From Phoebastria nigripes (lineage: Eukaryota; Chordata; Aves; Procellariiformes; Diomedeidae): DNA of 64,000 nucleotides. Where the stretch lies: assembly GCA_035582835.1 (NCBI GenBank), contig JAYKAV010000112.1, forward strand, positions 2,239,304 to 2,303,303, in the 5' to 3' direction. Positions 1 through 13,222 of the stretch are shown in pieces (within the stretch, counting starts at the first letter, position 1; each line of letters starts with the position of its first letter). Under the pieces are notes generated by a model. That model saw only the letters and a program-made list of their open reading frames with translations. It ran no database searches and was not told where the DNA came from. The position numbers were made by a program, and so were the translations under genes.

Positions 1-3000
1 ACAATGAACAACAGGATATCAGGCTTGGGCTCAAAGAGTGTCTTGCATTATCTTTGAGAAGAAGCCTGTAAAGGAAATACTTGGGGCTACACAGTGGGGT
101 GAAAAACAGATGAAGTCTGGATTTAAATTAGCTTTGCCTTATTATGGAAAGATTCATGAGGTCATGTTTCTATAATTGCAGATGCTCCAATAATAGTTTT
201 AACTATCAAGTAAATAGACATAGAGACTAAAAATATGCAAGAAATTCAGACTTAATTATAAGCTCTGAATAATATTTTAGACAAGTCTCCACATCAAGAC
301 TATTCTTTCAAATACCTATCATGTCTAGTGGAGAAGCAAAATGAGCACGTGGGGACTTTGAAACGGAAGTTCTAAGAAGTCTATCAATACATTAAGGGGC
401 AAAAAAGAGTAAAGATTGCTTTTATTGTACAACACTTAACTGAACAAAAGGGAAATACAGCATCCATAAAGATATACGACATAGCCTAGAGAGTGGACAC
501 AAAAGAATGAAGTGATGAAACACACAAAAGAAAGACTCTATGAATTACCTTTTCAGATTACCTGAGAATAAAGAAATGAGCATATATCCAGCAGATAACC
601 AATTAATAGTTTTATGAACAGGTAAGTGCAGTTTATAAGCCTGTTTCTCACACTGTCTCTTCAACATACTTTCTGTACAGCTGTATTAAAATGAGATTCC
701 AGTTGCTAAAACCATATAGGTGTCAAATTCTTCCTTCACCAGCAACTTGTGCTGCAGCCTCAGATTCCTGTAGCTACTCAGTTAAGACTATATGTGTGTA
801 CACACAAACATACAGACTTTGATGCTATTGAGATTTAATAGTCTATGTAATCTCAGTGTGTTTACATTTCTGTCACACAAAACTACTTCTAGGGGATTTT
901 TTTTTTCCCATCAGTTACATCTGATTCCCACTTTGCCTATTGACATGGTCTCTCTCCTTTTTCTGTTCTTTTATACACAAAGCAGTACTGCTTATCTGTA
1001 GAAAACCAGGCTACAGTAAGCCACATTAAGATATAAGTTTTATAAAGCAACTTATAAACCTTTGCTGTTGTTGACAAGAACTGGGTTGTTGACAAAAATT
1101 GGCACATGGATTTTAATGCAAAAGCATATGCTTCCTGGACACCATTTTGAATGGGAAGTGTTAAAAAAAAAGACACTAAGATATGAAAACTGAGTGATCT
1201 GGAATTCATACAACTGTTTTACAATATAAAGTGTGGGGAAAAAATAAAAACAAGATTGCAGATGAATTTTCAAATTTAAAAAACTCACTTAGAATANCCC
1301 TAACAGCAGTGGAAGCATGTTCATTATGATTACAGATATAACAAAGTTTTTAAATACAGAAAAGGTTGAAATAAAATCTTGTGATAGATATGAATATTGC
1401 ATCCTACAAGTCAGGGTCTTTAATGACACCGTAACATGAAATGGCAAGTTGCAGATTTCTGTAACTTACTTTATGAAGAGATGAAAACCAAGACAAAGGG
1501 ATATAATATGCACACAGGAAGATTTAATTTGGCTCAGAACATCCATGTGTCATTTACTTTTAAATCAACCAGTTTATGTTTCTTTTAAATCAGTCCAAGC
1601 TCACATCCTATTATGTTTTTGATAAAGGACAGGCATCAAGATATTTATACAATAGATGGCTTTTATCTGTTAAAAAGCCACCCTAAAATTTTTGAATGGG
1701 CATTCAAACATCTGAGTTTTAAATTTCAAAATACTCTTGTCTAGTATCAACCATTTCTCTTATTTCATAACGTCATGCCATAGCTCAAAACGCTGAAATT
1801 ACTTTCTTCTTCAAAGCCACTGCCACTTGAGACGACCTCCTAGTATCACTCAGTTCATTATTCAACCTGCTTTTACTTCTTTATTCTTCCACAGTTCCTA
1901 TTTCTTGCTACTTAACATTAGCTTTTTTTAGAGCGTGCCCCAAAGAAATCTTCCATGTCACAGACAAAGGAAGAGTCACCACTGTCTATCCAGAAAACAA
2001 GTTTCTATTGTCATCATAAAGATGTTATGATGACGAGCCTCTAATAGAAGAGCATCTACATTACCTTCTCACAATCCTGTTTTTTCTGGAAATCTTGAGG
2101 TCCTAAATAGATATTTTTGAAAGCAACTAGGAAATGAATCACTGGTAAGGCCGTTAGGGGAAGTGGCATAAACCCTCTGCAAACAGTCTGGAATGCAGGG
2201 TGAGCCGTATATTCCTGTAGATTACGCCATCTTTGTCACAGAGAACATTACTTTTCCCTTGACTACAAGCCTTTTTGAAGGGATCTCTAACATTTCTTTC
2301 CCTTGTGGCACTTCCAGCCTCAGTCTAAGAGGACTTCTTTTTCCTCAGGGCCACAAGTATTCACATACAATTCATCTGAGGTTATCTTTGCTGCAGGTAA
2401 GTGTCTGGTAGCAACTGTCTTTTTCCTAACTGTTAAAGAAACAGTGAGATATTAATATTCATACTCAAGTCTAATCATAATTACAACAAAGTTATTGACA
2501 TCTGAAAAGCTTTGCTCTACAAAATTGGCTTGAACATTCAACTGAACACCCATTGAATAGATAACAACGTAAATTACTTTACTTCCTAGGTTTCATCCAC
2601 AGGATGAAAAGAGCTGATGAAAACTGATAAGAAAATACACCTGTAGAGTTTAATCTCTAGAGAAGCTCCACATGATTTTCCCTCAGAAGTGCTGCAGATT
2701 AAGAAAAAAGTGATAGAGCTAAGGGCTAAGTTTGGAAGTACACAGCAGGGAAGTCCTCCTTGTACATGTTGATGATCTCACTCTTGAAATAGAAGAGATG
2801 GAAATCAATGTAATCATCTTTCTCTTTGCTCAATCAACTACCATCTTGCCGAGTTGCCTTGACAGAATAGCTCAACTTTTAATAACAATTTAGGGGAGAA
2901 TAGCTAAAAGTTCCTGTCCTGCTGAGAAATATAGCATATGTAGATTCTTGCAAGAATAGTCTTTTTTTTCTCCCAGAATACTATTCTAAATTCTGTACAC

Positions 3001-5507
3001 AGTTTTCACACACATTCCTCTCCCTTTGAAAGTTCAGCTGTATGACAGGAATCAGACTGAAGATGGTCCCTTCCTTCCTCTTCCTCTGCCACAGGCAATT
3101 TCCAGCTACTGTTTCTGTTCAGCTGTTTGTGTACCCATGCTCCAGCAGTTCACAGGCTACATGAAAAACTGTTTACTTAAAAATAAATAAATTTTTTTTT
3201 AACTATTATTTTTAATTCCAAAAAGTGTTTCTTTTTTTTTTTTTCCAGTAGAGCATCACAGAGCTACTGCATACTGTAGCCAAACAGTTGAAATAACACA
3301 AATGGGGGGAAAAGTAGCTCCTCAATCAGTTCTGCCACTGGAGAGATAAGTTATCACACAGCACCATAGCTTGTAGGTTTGTGAGGAGGACTTCCCATCT
3401 TCATTGTAAATTTGAGACTGCAAGCTCATTTCTGCTCTCTCATGTAAGTTTGGACAAACTCCAAAATAACAGAGCAGAAATTGAGCTTTTAGACAAAAGT
3501 TTGCTACATTTGAGTGCCTAATGTTAATCTCCTATATTGATAATTAGGTTTGAGAACAGAAGTAAAACTCAAAAGTGCTTAGCTAGTTCAGATTCAGTTT
3601 CAGTGCGATGTACTGTCCACAAGCATATCTGAAACAAGGTCCATTTCTATTCAAAAGTTTAAATATAGCTTTAAGCTGACTTGAGTCCTTAAAACTTCAG
3701 GTACCTACATTTTATATTTCATCATTGTTTTATTTATCATTCTGCCCTTACAGATTATACGTAGTTTTTTTCAGCTGTAACCAAGAAATATCTCTATGCC
3801 ATACACTCATTAACTATCCTAATAAGACCGTCTACTATCAAAGAGATATAGTATGCATTTTTTAAATTGATATCTTGGTGCATCTTTCCATCTTGGTGCC
3901 ATAAGATATCCTGAACTGAAAGTTAAGGGATAAGTAAACTAGTCATGTTTTGACTGTGCCATAATAATCTTCCAAGAACCACTGGTTCCTTCTATTATTA
4001 TTTTTTCCTTCTTCCTACCTGAAGCAGTTCCGATCAAATGCTTTCTTAATTATTATTCCATACACATTTCCAGTACCCCAAAATGCTACTTATAAACTAA
4101 TTCAGAGAGGCAAAGAGCAAAAAGACTTTGAAAGTAAGCATCCTCACCATTGTCCCCATTGCTTTTGAACAGAGTACCCATTCCTAGAGTATACGTAAAT
4201 GCAAGCCAGTGGACCATAAGCAGAATAGATCTTCCGATAAATCATTCCCTAGACAAGTAATTTTGGTACACAGTCGGGGAAGGGCAAGATAATTAGCTAT
4301 TTATTAGTTCAAGAATGGAGCAGGTACTCCCATTGCTTGACATTCAGTGCTTCACGTGAAATATGACCAATACATTTCACACACTGAATATGTGGCCAAG
4401 TTGTTCCCAGCACATAATTTGTTCAGTCTTTACTTGCAAGATTTCCCATTGCCAGGGGGCATAGGAGTCTCTGACCAAATACTGGGAGTATTTGACATGC
4501 TGCAATAATTTACATTCTCCCATATACATAGGCAAAACCAAACAATCAATCAGGCTGAATGACCACCTTTCAAATTCAGGAGCTTTTTTTCCAAAAATAT
4601 AAAACATACATGCAGTGCATTTGTTAGATTCTTATATGACCATTGTACACAGCAGCCTTTGAATGTCATTGTGAACAAGAGAAAGCCATTGCTTTGAAGA
4701 GGTTAGTATAAGAGCTTTAAGTAAATTAAGATATTAACAGGTCCTCCGTTTCCAAGTTGTATTAAGAAAAAATTCAGCCTAGTTTACAAAGAGGAATACT
4801 GTGCTGAATTCAAACTTGAAGTTGCACAAGCACCCATACCTCCATAGCTACGTAAAGAACCAGCTTGCTTTCTAAATCTGAATGTGTTGCTGCAGAACTG
4901 AAGAATGTCCTGGAGTTAAGACGACCACAACAACTGACCAACTGTTATGTTTTGCTAGGTTCACTATTGTCACACTATCACACAGAGTCTTTCAGTTTCT
5001 CCTGCCTTTACACATGCAGTATAGCTATGTATAACTTCTTCAAAATTATACTTTAAGGCTAAAGTCTGTTGATAACTCAGTGAAAGAAGAGTAACCACTG
5101 AAGAGAAGATGATTTTCAAATAAATATACTGATAGTATGTGATGACTCTCATTAACTCCACACTATGAAGCTCTGTATATTCNACTGACTCTTGAAACAT
5201 TAATTCAAGAATTTTCTTGACAATAGCTTTGCTTCATACTTATTTTTTCCTAAGATGGCTATTTTACCATTCAAGATCTACCAGCATTTTGTGGTAGACA
5301 ACACAGAGCATAACATTGCTTGTAGGTTTGTTATTCTCTTGAAGAGGCACAAAAGAGTCATCTGAAAAACAGAGCTATAGCTGAAAACAGAACTAGATCA
5401 GCAATCAAAACAACTTATCCCAGTCGTATTAATTGTCTTTTTCAAAAGCTAGTATTGATGCCAAGACCAGCAGTCCAGATAAAAATCTTTGTTAGCAAGT
5501 CACTTAC
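1..5507 (-). other. GABRG3: GABRG3 intron 3 (partial)
   Basis: AT-rich intronic sequence running off the left edge. It has T- and A-runs near 3185-3245 and no recognised repeat family. Minus-strand open frames here (937-1288, 4377-4607, 4970-5200) do not resemble the expected next GABRG3 exon. Confidence 0.8.
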
Positions 5508-5575
5508 CATATTTATTGATGATACAGGACCAATGCTGTTGACATAAATGTCAACATCAATAACTGTTGGTTTTA
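5508..5575 (-). CDS. GABRG3: GABRG3 coding exon 3: first beta-strand of the ligand-binding domain
   Basis: A 68 nt minus-strand exon, too short to stand out as an open frame. It is preceded by CTCTCCACAG and followed by the donor GTAAGTG. With the A carried from exon 2 it reads I-K-P-T-V-I-D-V-D-I-Y-V-N-S-I-G-P-V, then S-S-I-N-M, and ends exactly on the ATG codon. This is the conserved beta1 strand of GABA-A gamma subunits, and 68 nt is the usual size of this exon in the family. The next exon should begin with E-Y and lies left of the window. Confidence 0.95.
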
Positions 5576-8500
5576 CTGTGGAGAGAAAAAAAAAATTACT
5601 ATTATTTTGCAGAAAACATCAGTAATCACTTTAAATATTTTCTTCCCCAATAACTGTAAGGTCTACTCTTCAGGTAGCACTACTGAGAAATATGGATTAT
5701 GTATTTTTCAGGAAGACAAGGTTCTTTTCCTTCTACCCAACAAAAATTGCTCTAAATTACAGTCTGTACCACTTTATCATCATGATCCCCATTTATCTCA
5801 ACAGCAATTTGTTAAAGAAACTTTCAGTGCTAAGCACAGTGGCTCAAAGTCAAAACCTAAGGTGACTGACATGAAACTAGAAATAATGCAGCATATCACT
5901 TTTTCCCGTTGCCTCAACACACAGGTCCTTTAGCATGTTTGTTCCACACCAAAAAATCTTTCCAGATTTTCTCATCTCATCAGCCATGAAATCTACTAAC
6001 TTAGAGTAAAATCACTCTGAAATCCATTTAGCTAAACCTAAGCAACTCTTCTCCTTTCAATTTAGACTCATTCCCTTCAGCCCACGTTGCCTTTGCACTC
6101 ATTCATCCAAAGGTTTTTGAATTTGATTTGGTTTAGTCAATGCAAGTTTCTCACAAGATCTTCCATGTTTTCAGACTTCCAGGATTTAATAGGCTCTGTA
6201 CTCCTTTCTTTAGCTGAGGTCACTAGGATTTATCTTCCTTTTAGCATCTTTGGTGTCAGTGTACCTGCTGAACGTTATTCAGATAGCTCTTACTGGTGAC
6301 ATAGCCTAACTCTAAAATAATGCCACTCTTACACGGAAAGGCACGTTGGTTTTTTTACTTATACTGCCCTCCTTCTGACCCCACAGGGTATACATTAACC
6401 TCTAAAATGAGATCTAAATTGGTGTTTTACTTTCTCCAGGGTTAGCTGACCCAAAACTAAGTAAGTATAAATCCTGTTCTGACCTGCATAGTCAGAATTG
6501 ATGCAAACTTGGCCCTAGTAAGCCAACAGCTTCTGTTAGACATCTCCCTTTCCCACAGAGGCACCTTCCCCTCTCCGTGGTCTTCAAAAATCTCCAGAGA
6601 ACAATTCAAACCATTGAAGTCTGGGAACTATGCTGAACTCAGGACTTTTTTACACCAATCCCCAAGCCCCCTAGAATGAGGAAATGCAGGTACATCAGCC
6701 ACTCAAAACTCAGAGAGCTTTTCTCAGGGAAGCTACTGAGCAGAGAAGTGAGGAACAGTGGTTCTGTGGGTTCTGTGGGAAGCTTATCTCAGGTGGATAA
6801 CAGTTAATTTGTCTAAAGCTTAAGAAGCCATCCGGCACAAAGCTGAAGATAGACAGAAATCTTCACATGTAAAGATGAATAATTTTTGCCACATCCCCCA
6901 AATTTCAGACTAACAATGAGATGCCAAGGAGTTTTAAAGTACCTGAAAAGTTAGATGGTTCTGAAAAAATAGGCAGGGTGGCTTGTCATGTAAGACTTTG
7001 GTATGTACATATCATTAGGAAGACTAGATCTAATGTTGCAAAAACAGACATTAAAGTGGGTAGAAATAGTGGTTGAAGATGATAACCATTCTCTCTAATT
7101 CATTAAGTACACAGTTCTTTGACTGCATATAGTCAGAACACCCAGGATTATTTAAGGTCATGGTTTCAAATTGTCTGAAGTACTGGCTTATGAACTTGGA
7201 TCTTCCCTTCAGCAAAAGAAAATCTGAACTCAGCTGAACAGGCACAACTGATTAATGCAACTCTAACTGTACCCAGCTAATAACTAAATAGGAGTCTAGC
7301 AGCTTCTGGTAATGAGACTTGCCTCAAAATGCAGTAATAAATGTCATTACATAGGAATTGGTAATAGCAGGGAACTACGGCTAGCTCTTTTACCAAGATG
7401 GCATACATGGAATAAAGGGCTCTGATCTTTTTAGGGCTAATGCACATATCTAGCTGGAAGTTCAACACTAAGGAGTTCTGGTGAACATTAATGGGACTAG
7501 ACTTAGTGATGCAAATTGGCATGCAATTGAATCTTGGCAGGATCAAGGAACAAAGTTCAGGACCAGAACACAGAGCTTGGAATCCATTTTTGTTTAATCA
7601 TTGCAGTTAAGTATATAAACAGATTATGAGAGTACTGTTTTGATATCAGCATCAGCCCAAAATAGTTCTAAAGAGCTGTCAAAAACTTAGAAAAATGTCT
7701 GGCAGAACCATGTGTATATCACATGCAGGAGAGCAATTAAAGGTTGTCAACAAATGTATCAACCTTCTCAAAGTTCTTTGAAATATTCTTTCATATATGG
7801 TAGTTAACTTTCCCTAAAAGACAATGTAAGCACATCCAAGTAACTGCAATGTTATGCTGCTACACAGTGCTATCTAAGGTTAGCTAACTGCTTATCACAA
7901 TCATTTCATCTTCAAACATGTTGGTTTTAATTGAGGAGGGGATTTATCAAGCCAATCAAAATATCTGCAAACAAAACGAAGGTCACGCCAATATTTAGCT
8001 AATAACCCCCATATGATCCAAATGCATGGCTTTGAGACAGCCTTGTGATTATCACATTGCAAAGACACATCTGAGTGAAATTTGTCTACAAACTTTAGAC
8101 AGTTCAAAAGACGCCTAGCCACAGGAATTGTAAGTTCAACGCTGCCTGCAAAGCTCACTTAAGAAGCCAGATGAACACTTAAGACAGTTAATGTAAAGCT
8201 AGGTCAGGTATGTGTGGACAACAACAAAACACAGAAACAGCTAGCATAATGCCCTGATCACAAATACCCATGCAGGCCGACTATAGGATTTGTGTAGTTC
8301 TGCTTTATAGATTTACACTGGTGAAATAAACAGTACCTGAGCTTGAATCCCATTAAAATCCGTGAAGACTTTACTCTTGGACATATGCAAACTGATCATG
8401 TGTGTAAAAAACTCGACAGATAAATCAGGAGAATTTTAAAAGACTTTTGAGGAAATGAACAAAGGGATTGTTATACAATTTCACAAGTTATGTAGGGAAA

Positions 8501-9443
8501 AAATCTGCAATAAGTTCCTCATATTTTATTATGCTTATTTAGTACTTTAAATTATCCTGTCCTTTTAAAATATCTCTTAAGTTTTGATAGATCTCCGCTA
8601 TTCAGAATTTATGCTTATTTCATGAATGAAACCACTTTGTTTGCTTCCTATAGAAAGCTTCCTCCACATTTGAAGTCTGTCCAAATAGCATTTATGTTCC
8701 TGCACAAATCATAAATATTTAGAATTATTTTTGAAATTTTAATGTTTAGAAATATTTTTATTGGAAGCTTATTTAAACATGAGTAGAACTAGCTGAGCTC
8801 CCATAAATTTTAAAATAAAATTAAAATTAATTTTTGTTGAGAGTTAACTGTTCTTACATTGTTCAAGCAACTCCCAGGTCTAAATTATTCTAGTTTTACC
8901 CAAAACAGCGGTTGTAAAAATGTTATGGATCAATATACATATATTTATAGAAGCGAAGCAATTAGCACTAGATTTTTAGAAGGCATGCAACCACATAACA
9001 AACACGATATGAGCTCTGTTCCAGAAATACACAGCCACTTAAACTCTGCCTAAGTTCCACAAGACTTCTGAACACAAAAGACTAACATTGGCTCTACGGT
9101 AATGAGATATTTTTTTAAATTACTCTATAATGATATTTTACATTATCTCGTTAGCACATAAATTGCTATTTTTAAATTGAGATAAAGCTGTAATAAATCA
9201 TTACACAGTTATCAGTAACTGTAGCAGTAGTGATTATAGTGTTAATGTTTACTTTGCATTAGTGATGATGACTATTAATATTCTCCTCCATGACCTCATA
9301 GGCGACATCTAATTACCTGTTTGTTCCTGTAAAACAAACTGCTATGCTAACAAGTCACTTCTCAGGGATAATTGTGGTCAGCTAAAACTTCTATATTTTA
9401 GGACAAATCACCCCATTTGAAGAAAGACATAGTAACAGGAAGT

Positions 9444-9606
9444 GTTGAGTCACCATCCCTGGAGGTACTTAAAAGATGTGTAGATGTGGCACTTAGGGAC
9501 ATGGTTTAGTGGCGGATTTGGCAGTGTTAGGTTTGCAGTTGGACTCAATGATCTTAAGGGTCTTTTCCAACCTAAATGATACTATGATTCTATTCTATGA
9601 TTCTAC
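9444..9606 (+). mobile_element. CR1 LINE, 3'-end fragment
   Basis: Plus-strand copy of the avian CR1 3' end. It has the conserved block ATCCCTGGAGGTA, then TTGGACTCAATGATCTTAAG, TTTTCCAACCTAAATGAT and the diagnostic tail ACTATGATTCTATTCTATGATTCTA. Only about 160 bases remain, typical of severe 5' truncation. It lies in GABRG3 intron 2, in the opposite orientation to the gene. Confidence 0.93.
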
Positions 9607-12600
9607 GAAGGTATCAGTGAGGAAAATAAAAAAGACTCATTCTTCCTGCATAGAAGAGAATGGGCTTGAACAACAGATAGAGGTCAAAGCTCTCCACTTG
9701 CTACAGCCCGAGAAACTCTGACAGAACTGTCATTCCTATGTTTTTAGGATCAAACTACCAAAACNGGACTGCAAATGAAAATCAAAAGGATAATGAAAAA
9801 TTGGGTGCAGACTTGAAAGAAAGTTTGGATGACAGCAATATCAGGATGAGAACACAGTCTTCTGAACAGGGTCTTTTATTTGCATGCTAGGTTTTGTTGC
9901 CATTCTGTCCAGGAGTGTGAATGACAGTGTGCACATAAACGGACTCCCTCAATTAACTACAAATCACTTTTATTCTTCATATCCCACCATCATCATCAAT
10001 CAACCTTCAGCACTTTTATCTTTCATTTACCTTTCCCTAATGTACAAGCTGTAATTTTCCCAGTATTATGTTTTTTGGGAATGAAAACTGTAGATCTTAA
10101 TGATTAGGCTGGTTTTACAATCAATCCCTAAAGTTTCCATTTTTGTTTTACTTATATTCATAGGAGGGGGGAGTTTCTATGTGATATCATAAGACTGAAC
10201 AATAATAGAATTTGTTCCTGCAAAGTCTAGCAACCGATAGCAGTCATATGAACAANAGCAGTCATAAGAAAACCATACAATTGCAAAAAAAAGCAACAAT
10301 ATTTTAAAATAATATGTGCAGAAAGTTTTCCTTGTTTAAAGACAACAGAATAATTTATTAGTTTGTGCCACAACCTCAAAATCGCAACTGTAGCACTGTA
10401 CATCTGCCCAATTTACAAACACTTGCTCAGAACCCTCTTTAATAAAAAAAAAAAAAAAGACTTCTAAATACACTTCAACACTTGGAAGAGCCAGCATAGT
10501 CTAGGTAATCGCAGAAGGAAGGAGAAAGAAGAGAGGGATTTTTGTATGTAATTAATATCTCAGACTTTTCCTGACTCTTACGTAAATTTCAATCCATGGC
10601 ATCCCAAAAGTCTGTATGCTATACTCCCAACCTCCTCTCAAATTTCTTAGGTGAAGTTGTGGAAAAGAAGAGAAAATAAGAACTAGCAGCTGCTACATAT
10701 AGTTTTGGATCTGACAGTTCAGATGAAGAGTTTGGCAAACATTAACTGTCAACCAAACTTTCCTTCCTACAACGCCATTCAAGAAAAATACTCAGTCTGA
10801 GTTTGTATCAAGCCATTTCAGCCAGTAATCACTGTCAGGAAATAAAACTCTAAATAAGAGTTATCTGTGTAAATGAATTATTTACATTCACAAAGAGAAG
10901 GTTGTATGATAAGGGACATTGCTGTTAAGTACTCAGGTAAAAGGCCTCTCTCTCCAACACAAAACCAGAACATCTTTGTCAACCCAACAGACTACATGCA
11001 AGACATAAGTATTGCAAAGATACAAGCAGCTCATTAGACATGAGACAAAAGAGCAGTTCTATCTGCAAAGAACTGTATTACTTGGGTTAAATTATGAGAT
11101 TAGTTTCAGAAAAACAAAGTGTTTGAATATTGAAATATTTCTATATATTGAAGTACTGTAAGCTTCAAATTAGTGTTGCTTTCCAGCATTTGATTTAAAT
11201 TAGGTGTTCTAAAAAAATGAAACAAAAAAAACAAACAAAAAAATCAAACCTGTTAAATAATCGAAAAAATAAAACCACTTTTTTTTTTTTTAAGCAGAAA
11301 CATTAAATTAGAGGGCTTCAGGGTCACTGCATTGGAATACAATTTCTCTACGTATTCTTTTAGTATGACACATTAAGAGTTGTAACTGAGAGAAGGATGA
11401 GTAAAAAGTAGGGTGTTTCCCCTGACAGTTGAGAAGCTGTGAACCAAACCAGGTCAGAAACCAAAGTCAACAATTCCCCTTTACTCAGCTCCATAGTTAA
11501 GTGATTAGAAAAGCAGAACATAGGCATGAAAAAACTCACTGTCAACAGCCTATCCTAATGAGAAATGTTCTCATGCTAGATTTTGAAAGAGCCTATGTTT
11601 GATGCACTATACTGGCACCAGATGAGGATTAGATGCAACCAACCTATTTATTTATGTCATGTTTTAGAACTCAAGCATGGATCACAGTTTTCAAAATCTA
11701 AAACTGGGACTTTGGAGTGGCCATAGAGTAGTTTACCCCTCACTTATTAGCCTTGCTATTAATATTCTAGAAATGTTCATGGCAAAGTCTGCAGAAGAAA
11801 GTATCAATTACTGAAGATGCTAGAGAATTAGAACTCCTGCAGACAAACATAATGCATGGGAGATGACTGGCGCTAAAATAGTCTTCATATTCACTGTCTT
11901 ACTCATGGAAATTGACAGTTAATGGATTTCCAGTTTGGTGGCTGAATCAGAACAAAAGTTTTCTGAAATAAAGACAATCCACTTTCCCAAAAAAAGAAAA
12001 AGGGAAGTATCAATGAGAACAATTAAAACATTTCTGATCTTTTTCTTATGATCTTTTTCAGCTCCTGAACTCTCATTATATTCAGCCGTTTCCTAGCTGA
12101 GTCTTAGCCACAGCACTCCGCATCCTCACCAATGGGTTATTCAAGTTTCTTCTTCCATATAAACGTAAATTAGACTAATCTCCACAATCTTCTGCAGTGC
12201 CCAATACTACAAAAGTTGGATCCAGGACCATGGCTTTCCCCTCCTGAGTGCTGCTATAATACAAACGGAAGTTACTCCCTCTCTCCTTCCCATTGTGTAG
12301 TACCTTTACACACTGGTTAGCTCCCCAGGTACAACTGTCTATAATCAATCCCTAAGTGACAACTGTCTCTCTCACTACTTCCTGTTATAAGATGTCTGAC
12401 ATTGTCTCTCGTAGGCTAGCACAAAAAAAGACTTACAGCAGAAAGTAGTAATTTGACCTTGCATGACAGTTTACAGCTTTCTCTGCACTATGATCTGGAA
12501 ATATTTTGATCTGTCAGGCAATAAACAACCCTCTGTCACCACATATGGGGAAACCTTGCTGGAGCTAACTTAAAGAATATCAGGTGTGGCAATCAGCAGC

Positions 12601-13159
12601 TAGCAAAAATAACTTAACAGCCACAGTGGTAATAGCCTGTGGTGCACTTCAGGGTTCATTTCTGTGTGGCCTGCTAGGAAGGCAGGTCAGCCAGAAGAAA
12701 GGTTGTGATATAGCTTCAGAACTCAAGGTTTTCATTAGGATTGTGCTTGAAAATGCACATCTCCTTTAAAAAGNGACAGAATAAAAGTTGTGCCCACTCA
12801 CCCAACAGATCTGCTCCTTGCATACAGTGAGAAACTGCTTAAATTAGTTACAGAGAGAACTTTTAACTGCTTAAAGAGAGAACTGCTGTTAAACCCTGCC
12901 AAGCCAGTACAGTAAAGCATGTCAGACAGAACTTACTCTTCTGTGTTTGCTGACACAAACGAGCCCGCCTATTTCTACTAGCTATGCTTGTACAAACCTA
13001 CTGAAGGTACTGAGAGTTGCACAGCTGTTTGTGAGACTGCTCTCCTCTTCAGAAATTTGCCTAACAGTTATAAAGATACTTGAGAAGCAAAGAAAAACAG
13101 CTGGACTCTCAAGACAGCTAGAACTGTCAGAGTCAGAAGGTATATAGGCATTAAATTAG

Positions 13160-13222
13160 GGGATGTATGTATGTGTGCATATACCTATGTATACACATAT
13201 ATACACATATGCATATACACTT
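13160..13222. repeat. Alternating ATGT/ACATAT simple repeat
   Basis: Purine-pyrimidine alternating stretch made of ATGTATGTATGTG followed by imperfect CATATACC and ACACATATAT units. It is a degenerate microsatellite in GABRG3 intron 2. Confidence 0.7.

Noticed and set aside
1..5500. Search for the next GABRG3 exon (about 221 nt)
   Set aside because: No minus-strand open segment matched the expected beta-strand core, so the exon lies outside the window.
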